Shown here one piece after another: positions 11,902 to 26,100 of a DNA stretch of 64,000 bases. A model generated the notes under the pieces. It was not told the DNA's origin. It saw only the letters and a list, made by a program, of their open reading frames with translations, and did no database searches. A program made the position numbers and the translations under genes. The stretch spans positions 3,248,001-3,312,000 of the forward strand of contig NC_092579.1 of assembly GCF_037975245.1 (NCBI RefSeq). The letters are read 5' to 3'. This DNA is from Apostichopus japonicus. Taxonomy: Eukaryota; Echinodermata; Holothuroidea; Aspidochirotida; Stichopodidae. Positions within the stretch are counted from its first letter, which is position 1. Every line of letters starts with the position of its first letter.

Positions 11902-14900
11902 AGTACATGAGTATACACAATATGCACAAACTAGCTAAGTTTCTGTTTCACAAAGCTCCACATATATAAAATATATGAAGAAAAAGAGACACTGCAAAAG
12001 AAAAACCTTTCTTGAAGATTTCCTGTTACCCTCCTGATTCAACAGACATTTACCAAAAAATAAAATTTTGATCACACCCAAAAAAATTGAAAACTTCATA
12101 ACAATTTTTTGCAGAAAGACTTGAAGGCACTGAAAAGTGGGTACAAAGCCACACATTACCAAAAGATCTGTTAGATAACATCTTATACATATAATTTAAC
12201 CAAATTTAACTTTTAAAGTAGAAACATACCTTTTATAATAATAATTTTCATAATTATAGATATTTCACATTTTTTTCAGATAGAGAGAGGTAATTCATAT
12301 AATACAGCTACCACCTCAGATGTTCTTGCATAATTAATTAGGTTAATGTAAAGCCATCAGTAATAACATTGAGAATGTCTAATATTAAGCATATGTTGAA
12401 CTAGAAACACCTCAATAGCACAACAACAAATCAACTGGATGGGTGGTTATTTGAATACATTATTTGCATAAATATGGATGCAATTAAAAAGACAATTTGA
12501 CCTGACATGTCTACCTCATGTTTACCTTGGGGAGAGACAATGTTTAAACTTTTAAATTTTGCATCTCGTCAGTGGTCAACCACATCTTATATGAATAAAA
12601 AAAAAGAAAAAAAAAGGGCCAATCCTTGAGAACGGATTTTCTCATTAATTTATTCATTTTAATACTTAATTATTCAATTTATTCACTTTGCTGATATTAA
12701 TTAATACATTCATTTATTCATTCATTCAATGACTAATTCAATACATCTGTTAAAATGGAAGCAAATAATCAGCAACGTTTCATATCCATCAACCAGTCTT
12801 GTAAAAATCTGACAAAATATGGTAACAGACACATTTCCTTTAAATGTATATCAATATCCGACTATGAAATGAAAATTCTGACTCTGGGTAATTCTTCTAG
12901 GATACATAAAAATAAAAGTGGAAGATATGAAAGTTGGAAAATTAGCATAACAATGCGGAAGATGAGTGGAAATAAACAATATATGAAAGTTGGTAAATTA
13001 ACTTCAAATATATTAAGATGGGAAGAACGTCAACAAGAGGTAAGAGAAATACAACGGCAACCTTCTTGAAATGAAACCATGGCAACCCAGGATGAACACC
13101 GATTGGATATGGAATCCATTCTCAACTACAGAAGATACATCAACCTGAGTGACCATCCCTCCAATCAGGTTACCTGCTATATAATACAGTGGAAATGCTA
13201 CACTCATATTTAAAGGCATATTCCTTTGGAAGACAATTTTAGACTTATATTGATGAGAAAAATATTCCACATGGTTAGCCCGAAACCCTGTCAATGTCTT
13301 GTCCCTTACTCAATATACGGCTACTCTCAATGTACGGCTACTATGAGTGTAACCTACATCATTTTGACCGCTAAACATGTGACTTCTCCAGGAAGTTACT
13401 GTTGAGGGTCATGTCATCAGCGTGAATGCTCTTCAGAGGATTCACAAAGGCTATTATAATCTTCTTGTCGATTTATTTATGAAACCTGTCACATTTGGAA
13501 CCTTTACTTAGCTGTCAAAGTTCTCTGTGGTTAGAATTTCATCAAATTTCATCCTTTTGTAGAAATATTATATTATTCCATGTATAGGGGGGTTGAGTGC
13601 TTCAGGAAGACCCTTTCACTCTTAACGTTTCCCCCGGGAAACAGTTTAGCCCTCACCATCATACATTCGGCCAAAACCGTTTTTTTTGGGTCAAATGAAC
13701 CTGTCTATAAACATAAATGTGCAACACATAAATGCAAAATGAAAGAAAACAAATTTAAAATTACGAACAGACAAAAAAACTAAGTAGTAAATTCACTTGA
13801 AAAACAACAGGGCTAAACATGCATCTGTAGCAGATACCATGATTTGATCATATATAATTGTTTGGAAAAAAAAAGAATAAAAAAGTAAACAAGATTTGAA
13901 AAAATGTTTAAAATCAATGCTTCTTATCTTCATTAATTACAAGACGGTTCCCTAGTTAAGTGACTATTATAGTACATACATACCAGAAATTTATACAAAT
14001 GAAACAAGAAATGAATTTCAAAACGATTTCACTTCATAAAAATTTCAATAAAAGTGCTCTGATCATGTTGATTCAGCTGCACTACCTCAACGCACAGGAC
14101 CATAATCATATAAACGATTGAGACACATATGTCAGTGTGAACTCAGGGGACCAGATGTCCATGATTCACGGGGACAGTCCCCAGATTTCAGGAAGCGTCC
14201 TCGTATCAAAACTATCCCTGGATTTGTCCCTGGACTTTATGTTCTGTCTCCGGATCTTGAGTAGTGTCCCTGAAATAATTAACAGTTGGCCTATTTGGCT
14301 TTTCTGTCGTAGGAACTGTCCGGTTTATACAAAGCTCATTAGGACTCATTGATAAAGGCAAGACAGATTGCTAAATAATTTCAGATATTCAAATCATACA
14401 TAGATGTTTTTGCACGTTACTGATAAATGCTATTATTTTACTTTGGAGTTTTCATTTGCACAACGGAGGTTCTTGTGCAATTGACAACCATCTTTTAACA
14501 AATTTTGAGGACGTCTCAGTGTTTTGCAGTGCTATGCAACACCACATAATGCTGAGGTGCCATCAAACTTCCAACCCTCCCTTTAGACAGACAAGAGAAG
14601 GTATGGTCGATCGCCTAAATGTCAACATGAGGGGGTTGAAATTAAATCTGTCACCAGTTTTACTAAAAAAAAGATGGTCACCTTTGTGTAAACTTAATGG
14701 ATGTATGAAAGAAAGAATTATTCGAGCATAGAAATATCTAACTTACTAACCAACTAATGACAAATGTTCCTAAACCAGAATACAATATTTTTTTTAAGTA
14801 CAGTCATCTTTTAGTTGACATCACTCAGGTCTGTGACATAGTGCAATAATGAATTTTTCACTTGTGTCACCCTCTCTCTGGGAAACTGGAAACAACATTA

Positions 14901-15630
14901 CAACCATTCTGAATGTTGCGATAGTTTTAAGGATTAAAATATATGTGAGAAACAACAGAAGTTGTGCGAGACAATAAAGCCACAATCGTCACGTGTACCC
15001 TCTCCTGTCAGATAATTTCTTAAATTTAGTTTTATCTTTACAACGTATCTTACAAATTTGCACTGACATCGCAGTTTAAAATTCAAGTTAACATTTTTAT
15101 CCAATTATATTAAACCAAGACAATATATATAGAGGTATAACAATTTTTGGAGAACAAAGTTAAATCTTCTCTCATAATTTCTTACTAATGAGAATATTTT
15201 TGATTAATATTTCTTAAAAATGGCAAATGTAAACTTCACATCATGAAAGCTCTAACTGATAAGCTGAGTAAATATAAAATCAAACATAAGTGTTTACAAT
15301 TAAACCTGTGAACTGTTACCTCATATGTACCTACATTTTCAAATTGAAACAGTGTTTAGGATCTTCAACCAAAAAGAAGCTTTCTGAAATGCATCTTACC
15401 AAAATTGGTTTGAATGGCAATGAGGACTGTTAATAAATGTGCCCCAAGCCTCCAATGGCTTTAAAATCGCAGAAGCTTAATATAAGGGAAGGAGAAATAA
15501 CACTTGTATATACGCTGAATTGTGGTCAATTCAATGATTGAGTATATATATATTGATATCTTGATTGTAAGTTTCTTTATGTGTGTGACCATTACATAGA
15601 AAGTAATTAAATATTTGATTCAAACAATAA
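11902..15630. other. no gene recognised
   Basis: AT-rich DNA with two unremarkable open frames: one plus strand near 12755-13069, one minus strand near 13013-13294. Neither is recognisable or has convincing splice borders. About 14130-14280 is richer in GTCCC/GGGAC words and may be an old dispersed repeat. Confidence 0.35.
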
Positions 15631-15639
15631 ACTATCAAT

Positions 15640-16845
15640 ATATGGATTGATTTGATCAATCAATCAATTACTCAGCAATTCAATCAATCCATTAATGAAC
15701 CAATAAACTGATCCATTGATCCATCAATCACTTAACAAATTGATCAATCAATCAATACCACTGATCCATCCATAAACTGATCCAAGGGTCCCTCAATAAA
15801 TTAAACACATTGATCAATCCATCGGATCAATCAATCCATTGATGAACCAATAAACTGATCCATTGATCCATCAGTCACTTAACAAATTTATCAATACCAC
15901 TGATCCATCCATAAACTGATCCAAGGGTCCCTCAATAAATTAAACACATTGATCAATCCATCATTCAATCGAACCATTGATGAACCAATAAACTGATCAA
16001 TCGATCACTTAACAAATTGATCAATCAATCAATACACCGATCCATCCATAAACTGATCCAAGGGTCCCTCCATATATTAAACCCATAGATCAATCCATCA
16101 ATCAATCGATTCATTGATGAACCAATAAACTGATCCATTGATCCATCAGTCACTTAACAAATTGATCGATCAATCAAATACACCGATCAATCCATAAACT
16201 GATCCAAGAGTCCCTCAATAAATTAAACACATTCATCAATCAATGGATCCATTGAAGAACCAATAAACTGATCCATTGATCCATCAGTCACTTAACAAAT
16301 TGATCAATCAATCAATACACCGATCCATCCATAAACTGATCCAAGGGTCCCTCAATAAATTAAACATATTCATCAATCAATCGGTCCATTGATGAACCAA
16401 TGAACTGATCCATTGATCCATCAGTCACTTAACAAATTGATCAATCAATCAATACACCGATCCATCCATAAACTGATACAAGGGTCCCTCAATAAATTAA
16501 ACACATTGATTAATCCATCGATCCATTGATGAACAAATAAAATGATCCATTGATCCATCAATCACTTAAAAAATTGATCAATCAATACACCGATCCATCC
16601 ATAAACTGATCCAAGGGTCCCTCAATAAATTAAACACATTGATCAATCCATCGCTCCATTGATGAACCAATAAACTGATCCATCAATCACTTAACAAATT
16701 GATCAATAAATCAATAAACCGATCCATCCATACACTGATCCAAGGGTCCCTCAATAAGTTAAACACTTTGATCAATCCATCGATCAATTGATCAATCGAT
16801 CGATCAATCCATTGATCAATCGATCAATCAATCTAAAAATCAATG
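15640..16845. repeat. ~140-bp tandem satellite rich in GATCAATC
   Basis: About eight diverged units at roughly 130-150 bp spacing. Each contains the marker AAACTGATCCAAGGGTCCCTC followed by AATAAATTAAACACATTGATC and blocks of ATCAATC/GATCCATTGATC tetranucleotide-like words. The internal GATCAAT words suggest a higher-order satellite grown from a simple repeat. It ends about 50 bp from the TMC stop codon, in the expected 3' UTR or immediate 3' flank. I saw no AATAAA on the minus strand in this interval. Confidence 0.85.
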
Positions 16846-16892
16846 CAATACCAACCAATCAGTCAAAATTACCCCTCATCTACTTCTATAGG

Positions 16893-17138
16893 TCAATGGT
16901 TGACAACGACTGGTGCTCCTGGATAATTTAAATGCTGTTGGTTGTTTGTCTGTTGGTTTCGTCCCCCATTACCATCCTTGGACTGAACGTATTTATGATT
17001 ATGAGGCTTGTTTCCCTCAGTCTTGGTGCGATCCTGCTCTGCTAACCTGCGGTGCCTTACATTGTCCTTTGTATTAGCAGTGAGATTTCCAACTACTGCA
17101 CGAAGTCGCTTCAAGAGAAATCGTTTATCCTGTCCCTC
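16893..17138 (-). CDS. TMC exon 17 (C-terminus)
   Basis: Acceptor CTAACAACAG, stop TGA at 16893-16895. Begins EGQDKRFLLKRLRAVVGNLT, matching the EGKDKxFLxxKL motif after the last TMC helix, then a hydrophilic Asn/Gln/Lys-rich tail ending YPGAPVVVNH. Confidence 0.92.
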   Translation of the reverse strand, partial: EGQDKRFLLKRLRAVVGNLTANTKDNVRHRRLAEQDRTKTEGNKPHNHKYVQSKDGNGGRNQQTNNQQHLNYPGAPVVVNH

Positions 17139-20100
17139 CTGTTGTTAGAAAAGATTTAAAATTCAAGACTTAAACAAGAGCATCTTTTGTGAATCATTTT
17201 GTAAACGGATGCTACCATTGTTGCGTAAGGAAGCTTACAAATATTACTAACTTGGTAGTGAAACAATATATCTTCCTTTTTAAGGTAGATAAAAGCAGAG
17301 GACTAAAGGAGCCTGTCAATCTGAAAAAAGGGTCCTGTCTGACTACACAAAGGTGACAATAAGTGAAGAATCTTTTAAGTTTTTATTGTAGATATCAGGA
17401 GACTAACCAAATCACATAGACCAGTCCAACAGGACCTGCTTGACAAACCAACCAATGTGACATGTCTCACTGACCAACAGGACCAGACCTGCCACAGTAA
17501 CAAGAGATTTGTATGACTGACCAACAGGACATGTCTGACTAACCAATCAATGAGACCTGCCTGACTAACCAATCAAGGAGACATGTCTACTGACCAACAG
17601 GACCAGACCTGCCACAGTAACAAGAGATTTGTATGACTGACCAACAGGACCCATCTGACTAACCAATCAAGGTGACATGTCTACTGACCAACAAGACCTC
17701 TCTGTGTAACAAGAGACTTGTGTGACTGACCAAAGAGACCTGCCTTACTGACCAAGGTCGTTAGCTACTGCATAAATACAAGAGAAGAGGGAGTGGGGGG
17801 TGTGGGAGGGGTTACTGAACAGTACTCTGAGAGATGGTATGGGAATGGTGTAAGAAAAGATTGAAATATAACAATGATGCTATTAATTGATATAAATCCT
17901 TACCAGGATAATCTGTTGCTTTAGCCTTTTGATGATCTTTCTCCTTCCCTTAGTTACCGTCCGGAAGTAGTATATTGCCAGGCTAAAATGAATAGACACA
18001 AAAATGCCAACATTCAAGGGTCAACAAGAAACTCAAAATTTCATTTTTGCACTTCAATCATAGCTTGCACATACACTTATGAAAGTGTTTCTGTTCTTGA
18101 CAGTGTATAGCTCCCATAAACACATGGTTGACACTACCAGGCCATTCTTTCACTTGAAATTACCTGTAAACAGGTTCTTTACATATTCTTATATCACATT
18201 TGTAGACTTTAAGATATTTTCTCTCTCTGTTTCAAAGTTATCATTTACATTGTATTTGTTAAATATGGATACAGAAAGGTGTCTGGCCAGCCACAATATA
18301 TTCCGAATCAAACAAACTTCATTCACCACTAATTTCATTCATTCGTTTGGAATTATCCCTCATAGAGTACGAAAGGCACGTATATGAAAGGTACAGATTA
18401 TATCTAAGCGTAAAAGAAAGTAAACTCAAAACTCGAGGGCTTAACAAGTAGAATACTCCCTGAAAAAAAAAGCACAAAAGAAAAAGCTGAGGAAACTATA
18501 CACATAAATTAACCCATAGTTTACCCCCCAACCACACCCCCCCCCCCAACTCTCTTTCTCTCATTTATCATTCACTTGAAACAAAGGATTTGGGAGTATG
18601 GATGCCTGATCTTGAGTCTACTTTAATGAGCACTCGGTGAGAATTGTTTGATATGAAAAGACTTGAGATAACTTTATTGAACTTAGTTACAGAGAGAGAA
18701 ACATGTTAGCAAACTGCAATTTCTACTGCTAAAAGCCTGTTCAGGTAAGTAAAAGTTACAAGGCCCAATGATGTGTTGATCCTATAACAGGATCTTTTTC
18801 AGAGGATAAAAGTTAGCCTCTGAGGAAGATCCTGCAAGGATCAAAACATCAGGCCCTCAAACTCTTACATACTTAGTTATAGAAGAGTAGCCTTATATCT
18901 CAGACACAGAGAACACAGAAACAAGAGTGGAAAAGATGGCTTACATAAGAACGATGATGACGGCCAGGATAAATCCAGGTGACGTCAGAATGCTGAAGAT
19001 GGTGGTGATGATATCATTCCAACCTTGAACCTGATCCAAAAGGACCTCAAACGGATTTTCTAGGCCTCTGAAAGGACCACAGTTATCTGACGGTATCGAT
19101 CTTAGAAAATGGAAGGAAGGCAATATTTCTAATAGATTATCAGAATCTTACAAAATCAGTCATAAAGTGATGTCATCCCCACATTGTGTCCAAAAGTGTG
19201 CTCATACTGAAACTGAGCTAAGTAATAATGATCAAGATGGGAAATCACAAACAGCAATCATAATAATACTGCATCAACAGGGGTATATGTGATAAAGACT
19301 GGACAGGGCAATGAAACCTGATGACCCTGACCAAACAATTTAAAAACAAATTAAAAAGGGACAGAGACAATATGACAAGAAATGATAGACGTATAGCATT
19401 TATACACCATACGCAAATAATATTTATCATCCACACATGGATAACATTCATAGTCCATACACAGGTAGTATTCATACATACATAGTTGTCATAAGCCTAA
19501 TACAAACATAATTTCTATGCCATGTATACAATCCATTCTCCAGAAAAAATAGCAATAATACTCCATACACACATAGCATTCACATTGGAAACACAGATAG
19601 AGTCCATTTTCCATACACAAATGGCATCCAAACTCCTTATTTAAATAGCATCCATATTCCATACACAAATAGTATGCATACCTTAAACACAAATAGCATC
19701 CATACTCTATACACAAATAGCATTCATAGTGAAGGCACAAACAGAATCATATCCCACAATAGCCTTCAAATTCTGAACACGACATCATACTCACTCTACT
19801 CCCAACTAGCATTCCTACCAAATCTATAGGATAGTAAGTGACTCACTGTACTATTATGTACCCCACAGAGAAACCACAAATAGCAAAGAACACAAACAGA
19901 ATTATAAGGAAGACTGTCTTTGTGAGTGAAGCTCTCCAAGCCTGGTTGGACGGTGTACAGTTGTATAGGACACTTGTCTGAAAATAAGAGGAAAAGAGAG
20001 AGGAAAATAGGTATGGATACTCAGAAAGGATGCAAATTGTCAGGTTGAGACTTTAAAATGAGAAGGAAAATAAACAAGATTGATAACATGAGAAAAGACC

Positions 20101-23100
20101 TTGGGGTAAGTTATACATGAGATCTTGTGACCAAACTGCACAGCAGTAATAGTGCTATTACATATATGCTGAGATATGAGGTCCAAAGAAAAATTGAAGG
20201 GTGGCCTCCAGAGGGTGGGTATCGAAAAGAGAAACTGTATGGTACAACAATAATATATATTTATATGTATAATGTTTGAAATCTAACCAAACAGGAAAAC
20301 GACGAAATGAAAAGAAAGAAGATGGTATTTGCATGATAAGAATGTAAGAATGTAATTTCATACCCTCTTGACATAGAATGTGATAATTATCTTGATGATG
20401 CAGAAAGCCATAAGGAGAGGTGAGAAATACATTCCAATCCTGAAAAATAAAATATAAAAGATGTCCTGAAACATGTTTGAGTTTATCAACTATAAACAGC
20501 ACCAATGACAAAGTAACATAACATGCTACTTTCCCATCACAATCTCCTTCCACAATTCATTCATCTAGCCTTGATAAATGTGTGGCATCTATGTCTGCAC
20601 AATGTTATGTCTTAATTTATAACCAGTTTTAAACATGCCATACTCTGGATTCAGTTTTAAGACCTGGTCTGGTAATGGTATTCTGATAAATGCTTTGAAT
20701 ATGATATCTGTTGGGACGATGTCTTATATTTGATCAAACCATCTTAAAACATGAATATTTACCATTCAAAAATGTTTTAAAAGTTTTAAGTAGGCAGTTG
20801 CTAAGTGACCTTCCAATTGTGTGCACTTTTGAATGGATATATCATATATCATTCACAAGTTGACAATCTAATGATTAGTGATGGCATTTGGTTTGGTCCA
20901 ATCAAATCACTTACTCGTAAAAAACATAATAATTTGTATAGGCATTTGACTGGATCAAGTATATCACTGAACCTTAACAACCTAATAATCTGTGACTTGA
21001 TCAAGTTTATCCCTTAACCTTAACAACTTTTAATAGCAACCTAAACATGTGCAGACTTGTAACTGGGAAATTTATCACCTACCCTTTAACTACATAGTAT
21101 TTGCATGGGCATCGCGATTGGCTCATGTACATCACTTAACCCTAGCAACGTAAAAGTTTGTGGTGCGTGGACATGTGGTTGGGTCACGCTACATATTGTC
21201 AGAATGACTTACCATGTGTAAACCTGTGACTGGATCATGTACATCACTTAACCCTAGCAACGTAAAAGTTTGTGGTGCGTGGACACTTGGTTGGGTCATG
21301 CTACATATTGTCAGAATGACTTACCATGTGTTAACCTGTGACTGGATCATGTACATCACTTAACCCTAGCAACGTAAAAGTTTGTGGTGCATGGACACGT
21401 GGTTGGGTCACGCTACATATTGTCAGAATGACTTACCATGTGTTAACCTGTGACTGGATCAAGTACATCACTTAACCCTAGCAACGTAAAAGTTTGTGGT
21501 GCATGGACACGTGGTTGGGTCACGCTACATATTGTCAGAATGACTTACCATGTGTTAACCTGTGACTGGATCAAGTACATCACTTAACCCTAGCAACGTA
21601 AAAGTTTGTGGTGCATGGACACGTGGTTGGGTCACGCTACATATTGTCAGAATGACTTACCATGTGTAAACCTGTGACTGGATCATGTACATCACTTAAC
21701 CCTAGCAACGTAAAAGTTTGTGGTGCGTGGACACGTGGTTGGGTCACGCTACATATTGTCAGAATGACTTACCATGTGTAAACCTGTGACTGGATCATGT
21801 ACATCACTTAACCCTAGCAACGTAAAAGTTTGTGGTGTGTGGACACGTGGTTGGGTCACGCTACATATTGTCAGAATGACTTACCATGTGTAAACCTGTG
21901 ACTGGATCATGTACATCACTTAACCCTAGCAACGTAAAAGTTTGTGGTGCGTGGACACGTGGTTGGGTCACGCTACATATTGTCAGAATGACTTACCATG
22001 TGTAAACCTGTGACTGGATCATGTACATCACTTAACCCTAGCAACGTAAAAGTTTGTGGTGCGTGGACACGTGGTTGGGTCACGCTACATATTGTCAGAA
22101 TGACTTACCGTGTGTAAACCTGTGACTGGATCATGTACATCACTTAACCCTAGCAACGTAAAAGTTTGTGGTGCGTGGACACGTGGTTGGGTCACGCTAC
22201 ATATTGTCAGAATGACTTACCATGTGTAAACCTGTGACTGGATCATGTACATCACTTAACCCTAGCAATGTAAAAGTTTGTGGTGCGTGGACACGTGGTT
22301 GGGTCACGCTACATATTGTCAGAATGACTTACCATGTGTAAACCTGTGACTGGATCATGTACATCACTTAACCCTAGCAATGTAAAAGTTTGTGGTGCGT
22401 GGACACGTGGTTGGGTCACGCTACATATTGTCAGAATGACTTACCATGTGTAAACCTGTGACTGGATCATGTACATCACTTAACCCTAGCAACGTAAAAG
22501 TTTGTGGTGCGTGGACACGTGGTTGGGTCACGCTACATATTGTCAGAATGACTTACCATGTGTAAACCTGTGACTGGATCATGTACATCACTTAACCCTA
22601 GCAACATAAAAGTTTGTGATGCGTGGACACGTGGTTGGGTCACGATACATATTGTATGACTGACTTACCATGTGTAAACCTGTGACTGGATCATGTACAT
22701 CACTTAACCCTAGCAACATAAAAGTTTGTGATGCGTGGACACGTGGTTGGGTCACGATACATATTGTATGACTGACTTACCATGTGTAAACCTGTGACTG
22801 GATCATGTACATCACTTAACCCTAGCAACGTAAAAGTTTGTGATGCGTGGACACGTGGTTGGGTCACGCTACATATTGTCAGACTGACTAACCATGTATA
22901 TTGTCTGACTGACTTACCATGAATATCGTCTGAATGACTTACCATGTATAAGCCTGTGACTGAATCAAATCCATGGTGTTTCTTGCAATGTTGAACTCGG
23001 GTGACGTAAGTCCCTTGAAGCAGAATTTCCTCATAATCCTAAAATGAGATAAATTTCAAGAAAACCCATGGAAAAAGAAGTTCAGTAACAAGGCTTAAAT

Positions 23101-26100
23101 CAAACAGGGTTTTGGTACACTTTTCTGGAATAGGTAGACATATCAATGAGAAACAATGAGAAACCAATAGAAAGGAAATGGTTGAAATGGAAAACAAAAT
23201 AATCACAAATTTGTTACATTAATTTGACTTCATTAATTTCTGTTGCCAGATTATATTGTAGACAGTCATTTTAAATTAACTGGATCTACAAATTGAAGAA
23301 GCCATAACAGAAGGAAATAATGAAAATATTCTCCTAAACAAACCAAAAAGGACTGAACCCAACTTAGACATCTTTAAGCCATACCAGAAGGAAAAAAACC
23401 CACAAACTATAGAGCTGAAGATCTGAAACCAACAATATTGCTTTTAAAAACATGCTTAATTTATAGAATTTGTTTGAAATGCAAAACTTACGCAAAGATG
23501 AGCTCTCCAAGACCTGTGGCTACAAACTGAACCAAGAAGTCAATAATGACCAACTTGTAAATTTCTTGCCCTGCAAAAGTTTCCCAACACTACAAAAGAA
23601 AAAAAAAGAAGAAAAAAAGTAAAAACAGAATAATAATTAGAGAGAATTATGAGAGAATAGTAGATGGACAAACCAGAAATCCATAAAAGGCTTGATGATT
23701 CCTTGCCAAATTTCATGTCACTGTTGACAATGTCTTCAGGTAAACTTGCTTATTTTTAGTTTATTATTACAAGAAATGACAGGCCAAAACCCCCAAAATG
23801 CTTCTAAGCTACTTTACCCATCGCTGTCTTGGTTTTAGTTGGATTTCTCTAGGTGATATATCTGTTATAATATAAGTACAAGAAACAAATCATGCATTAA
23901 GTTTCCAAAAATTTGACTTTTCAATGTTACACAAGAAAAACGAAACATTCTTTTTGTGCTTTCCATGTTTCTTACCTCGCACGAATCTACGTCGCAGTTT
24001 TCCACTTGTTGTAGCCAGAACACGATGAGGGTTACCAGGACGACGACTTTCATCAGGAATACTCTGTAGAGAAACAATCACAACGAAAACAAGTAGACTT
24101 TGTCCCCAGAAGACAATATCATGTTTTGTGGAAATGGCTTATCAATGCTGACAATGCATACTTTAAACCTTAAGGCAGACCCAGTCTGTGAGGGTTGTTT
24201 TAGTCTGATACCAAAGACATGTCACTTGTTTCTTCATACAGATCAAGTCTTATAGGTATAGATGGCCTTCTGTCTTAAGACTATCAAATGATTTTGAACC
24301 TACTATGATTCCTGACAATGACAAAATTCTTTATCATTTCATGATCAAAAAGAGCTGATTTTGAGGAAAACAACTTGGGGGGGGGGGGATGAGGGGAAGG
24401 GTGGGTAGCATAAGGTAGGGGGACTATGACTATGAAAAGGCCATTATGGATTATTGTTTCATTTATCATTAACAACTACTAGTAAATTAGTCAGATATAT
24501 ATATCAGAATATTGATACCAAAATGAAAACACAAAGACACTTAATTGTCACACTTTTCGGTGATATTCCAAGCCTTTACTCGTCAACTTAGCCACTGGAA
24601 AACAAGATTGTGTTGCCAGTTTAAATATTCAAACAAAGACAATCACTAACCTCCCCACCCCCCCCCACCCCTTCAATAAGTAAACACTCTCTAATGACTG
24701 AAAACTGAAGATGTGAAAGGCCTAATTATTATCAACAGAACTGATTTTTGAGAGTTGTACCTACCTGCCTAAAGCCACATAAAGAGCGTTTCTGGGATTT
24801 TTGTATCTCTCAAGGTTTGTGATGACAGTAAACATATACGGCAAAATCAGATTATAGCCAGCTACTAAGAGTGGAACCGCTAGTTCAGACAAGAACTCCC
24901 CAACATTCTAAGAGACAACAAATCTGAAATAGTTAATATCACTGGCAATGTTATATACAAACACTGTTTCATTCTCCAATCTTTTATTGTTTTGTAAAGA
25001 AAAAGTTTTTTGATGAGTTGATAATTCTCCTCAAATGACCACAGCTTCAGCCCTGATTCTTATATGCAAAATAGGCTAGGCTTTAGTAGTACACCTCATA
25101 GAAGAGCGCAGTAGTACTAGAATACATGTGGACGTTTGTTAAAGAAATGCTTAACTTGAGACATTTCTTGCGACGTTAACATATAACAAACATTAACAGT
25201 TTACTGGCGAGCAAAATTTACTGTACAAACAATTAGTATTGCGCCGATATCACCAATATCGTTTTTGGCCGATATCCGATATTATCATCCCAATATCGGT
25301 CCGATACCGATACGATACCGATATTTTTTAACAGACAAAATAAACTGGACGCAGTAAATGTGAGCCTTAACATCGTAAAGACTTACAAGTTGCTTACAGT
25401 GTTAACGTATGCTTGCAAAATTGCATCTTAATTAGGTTACGAACTGTCGATCACAATGTAAAAGTTATAATTTATTGAGTTTATACTCAATGTACAACTT
25501 ATTCACTTGACCGTATAGAGAAAAAAAAACTGAAAATCAGTAGAGAAATGACCAGTTGTGTACGGAAAGTAAGGTGGTACACCTTTCAAATATTACGAAA
25601 GATCGAGCAATTTTTACTCTCGAAAAATTCACGCAAAACTGGCATATCGTACTAAATGCAACTAATGTCATGTAAACAAGGCTCTAGTACATCCATTTAT
25701 GAATATACCGTAAGACCACATCTGTTGTTAAGCGGGGGAAAAGAAAGTATTTTCTAGAATTTCCAAAAATACGGAAAAAATTATATCCTACCATACTTAA
25801 GTGTATGGCAAATAGCCTAACCACCTCGGCCGTTACGGATCTCACATAACTAAAAAGTTCCTTGGCAACGTGCCAAAAATGTTAACAAACAGGTGTTACA
25901 CAGGGGATGAGCTCACAGTTGTTTGGGAAGGTACCTGGGAAAATTTGCAGCACATGTACCGTGGTAGTTGGGTATAGGGTTAAACACTGCAGTTGTAAAA
26001 ATGTACGCATAGTGCACGCTATTCATTGTTAGGCAGTCTAGAAACAAGGCTTTGCTGAACGTTGTTTGTTTCATAATATCGGAAGTTTTGTAAGTTGCAC

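Noticed and set aside
12755-13294. Overlapping ~100-codon frames on opposite strands
   Set aside because: AT-rich composition, no recognisable family, no convincing splice borders or promoter. The minus frame has a hydrophobic stretch but nothing to confirm it.
21117-22942. CRISPR-like appearance of regularly spaced repeats
   Set aside because: Units are contiguous 112-bp tandem copies without unique spacers, in an animal intron next to the exon they resemble.
22700-22945. An 81-codon minus-strand frame in the 112-bp array (HDPVTGLHM-like)
   Set aside because: It is the repeat unit read across intronic copies of the exon-12 end. The real exon 12 uses the donor at 22942.
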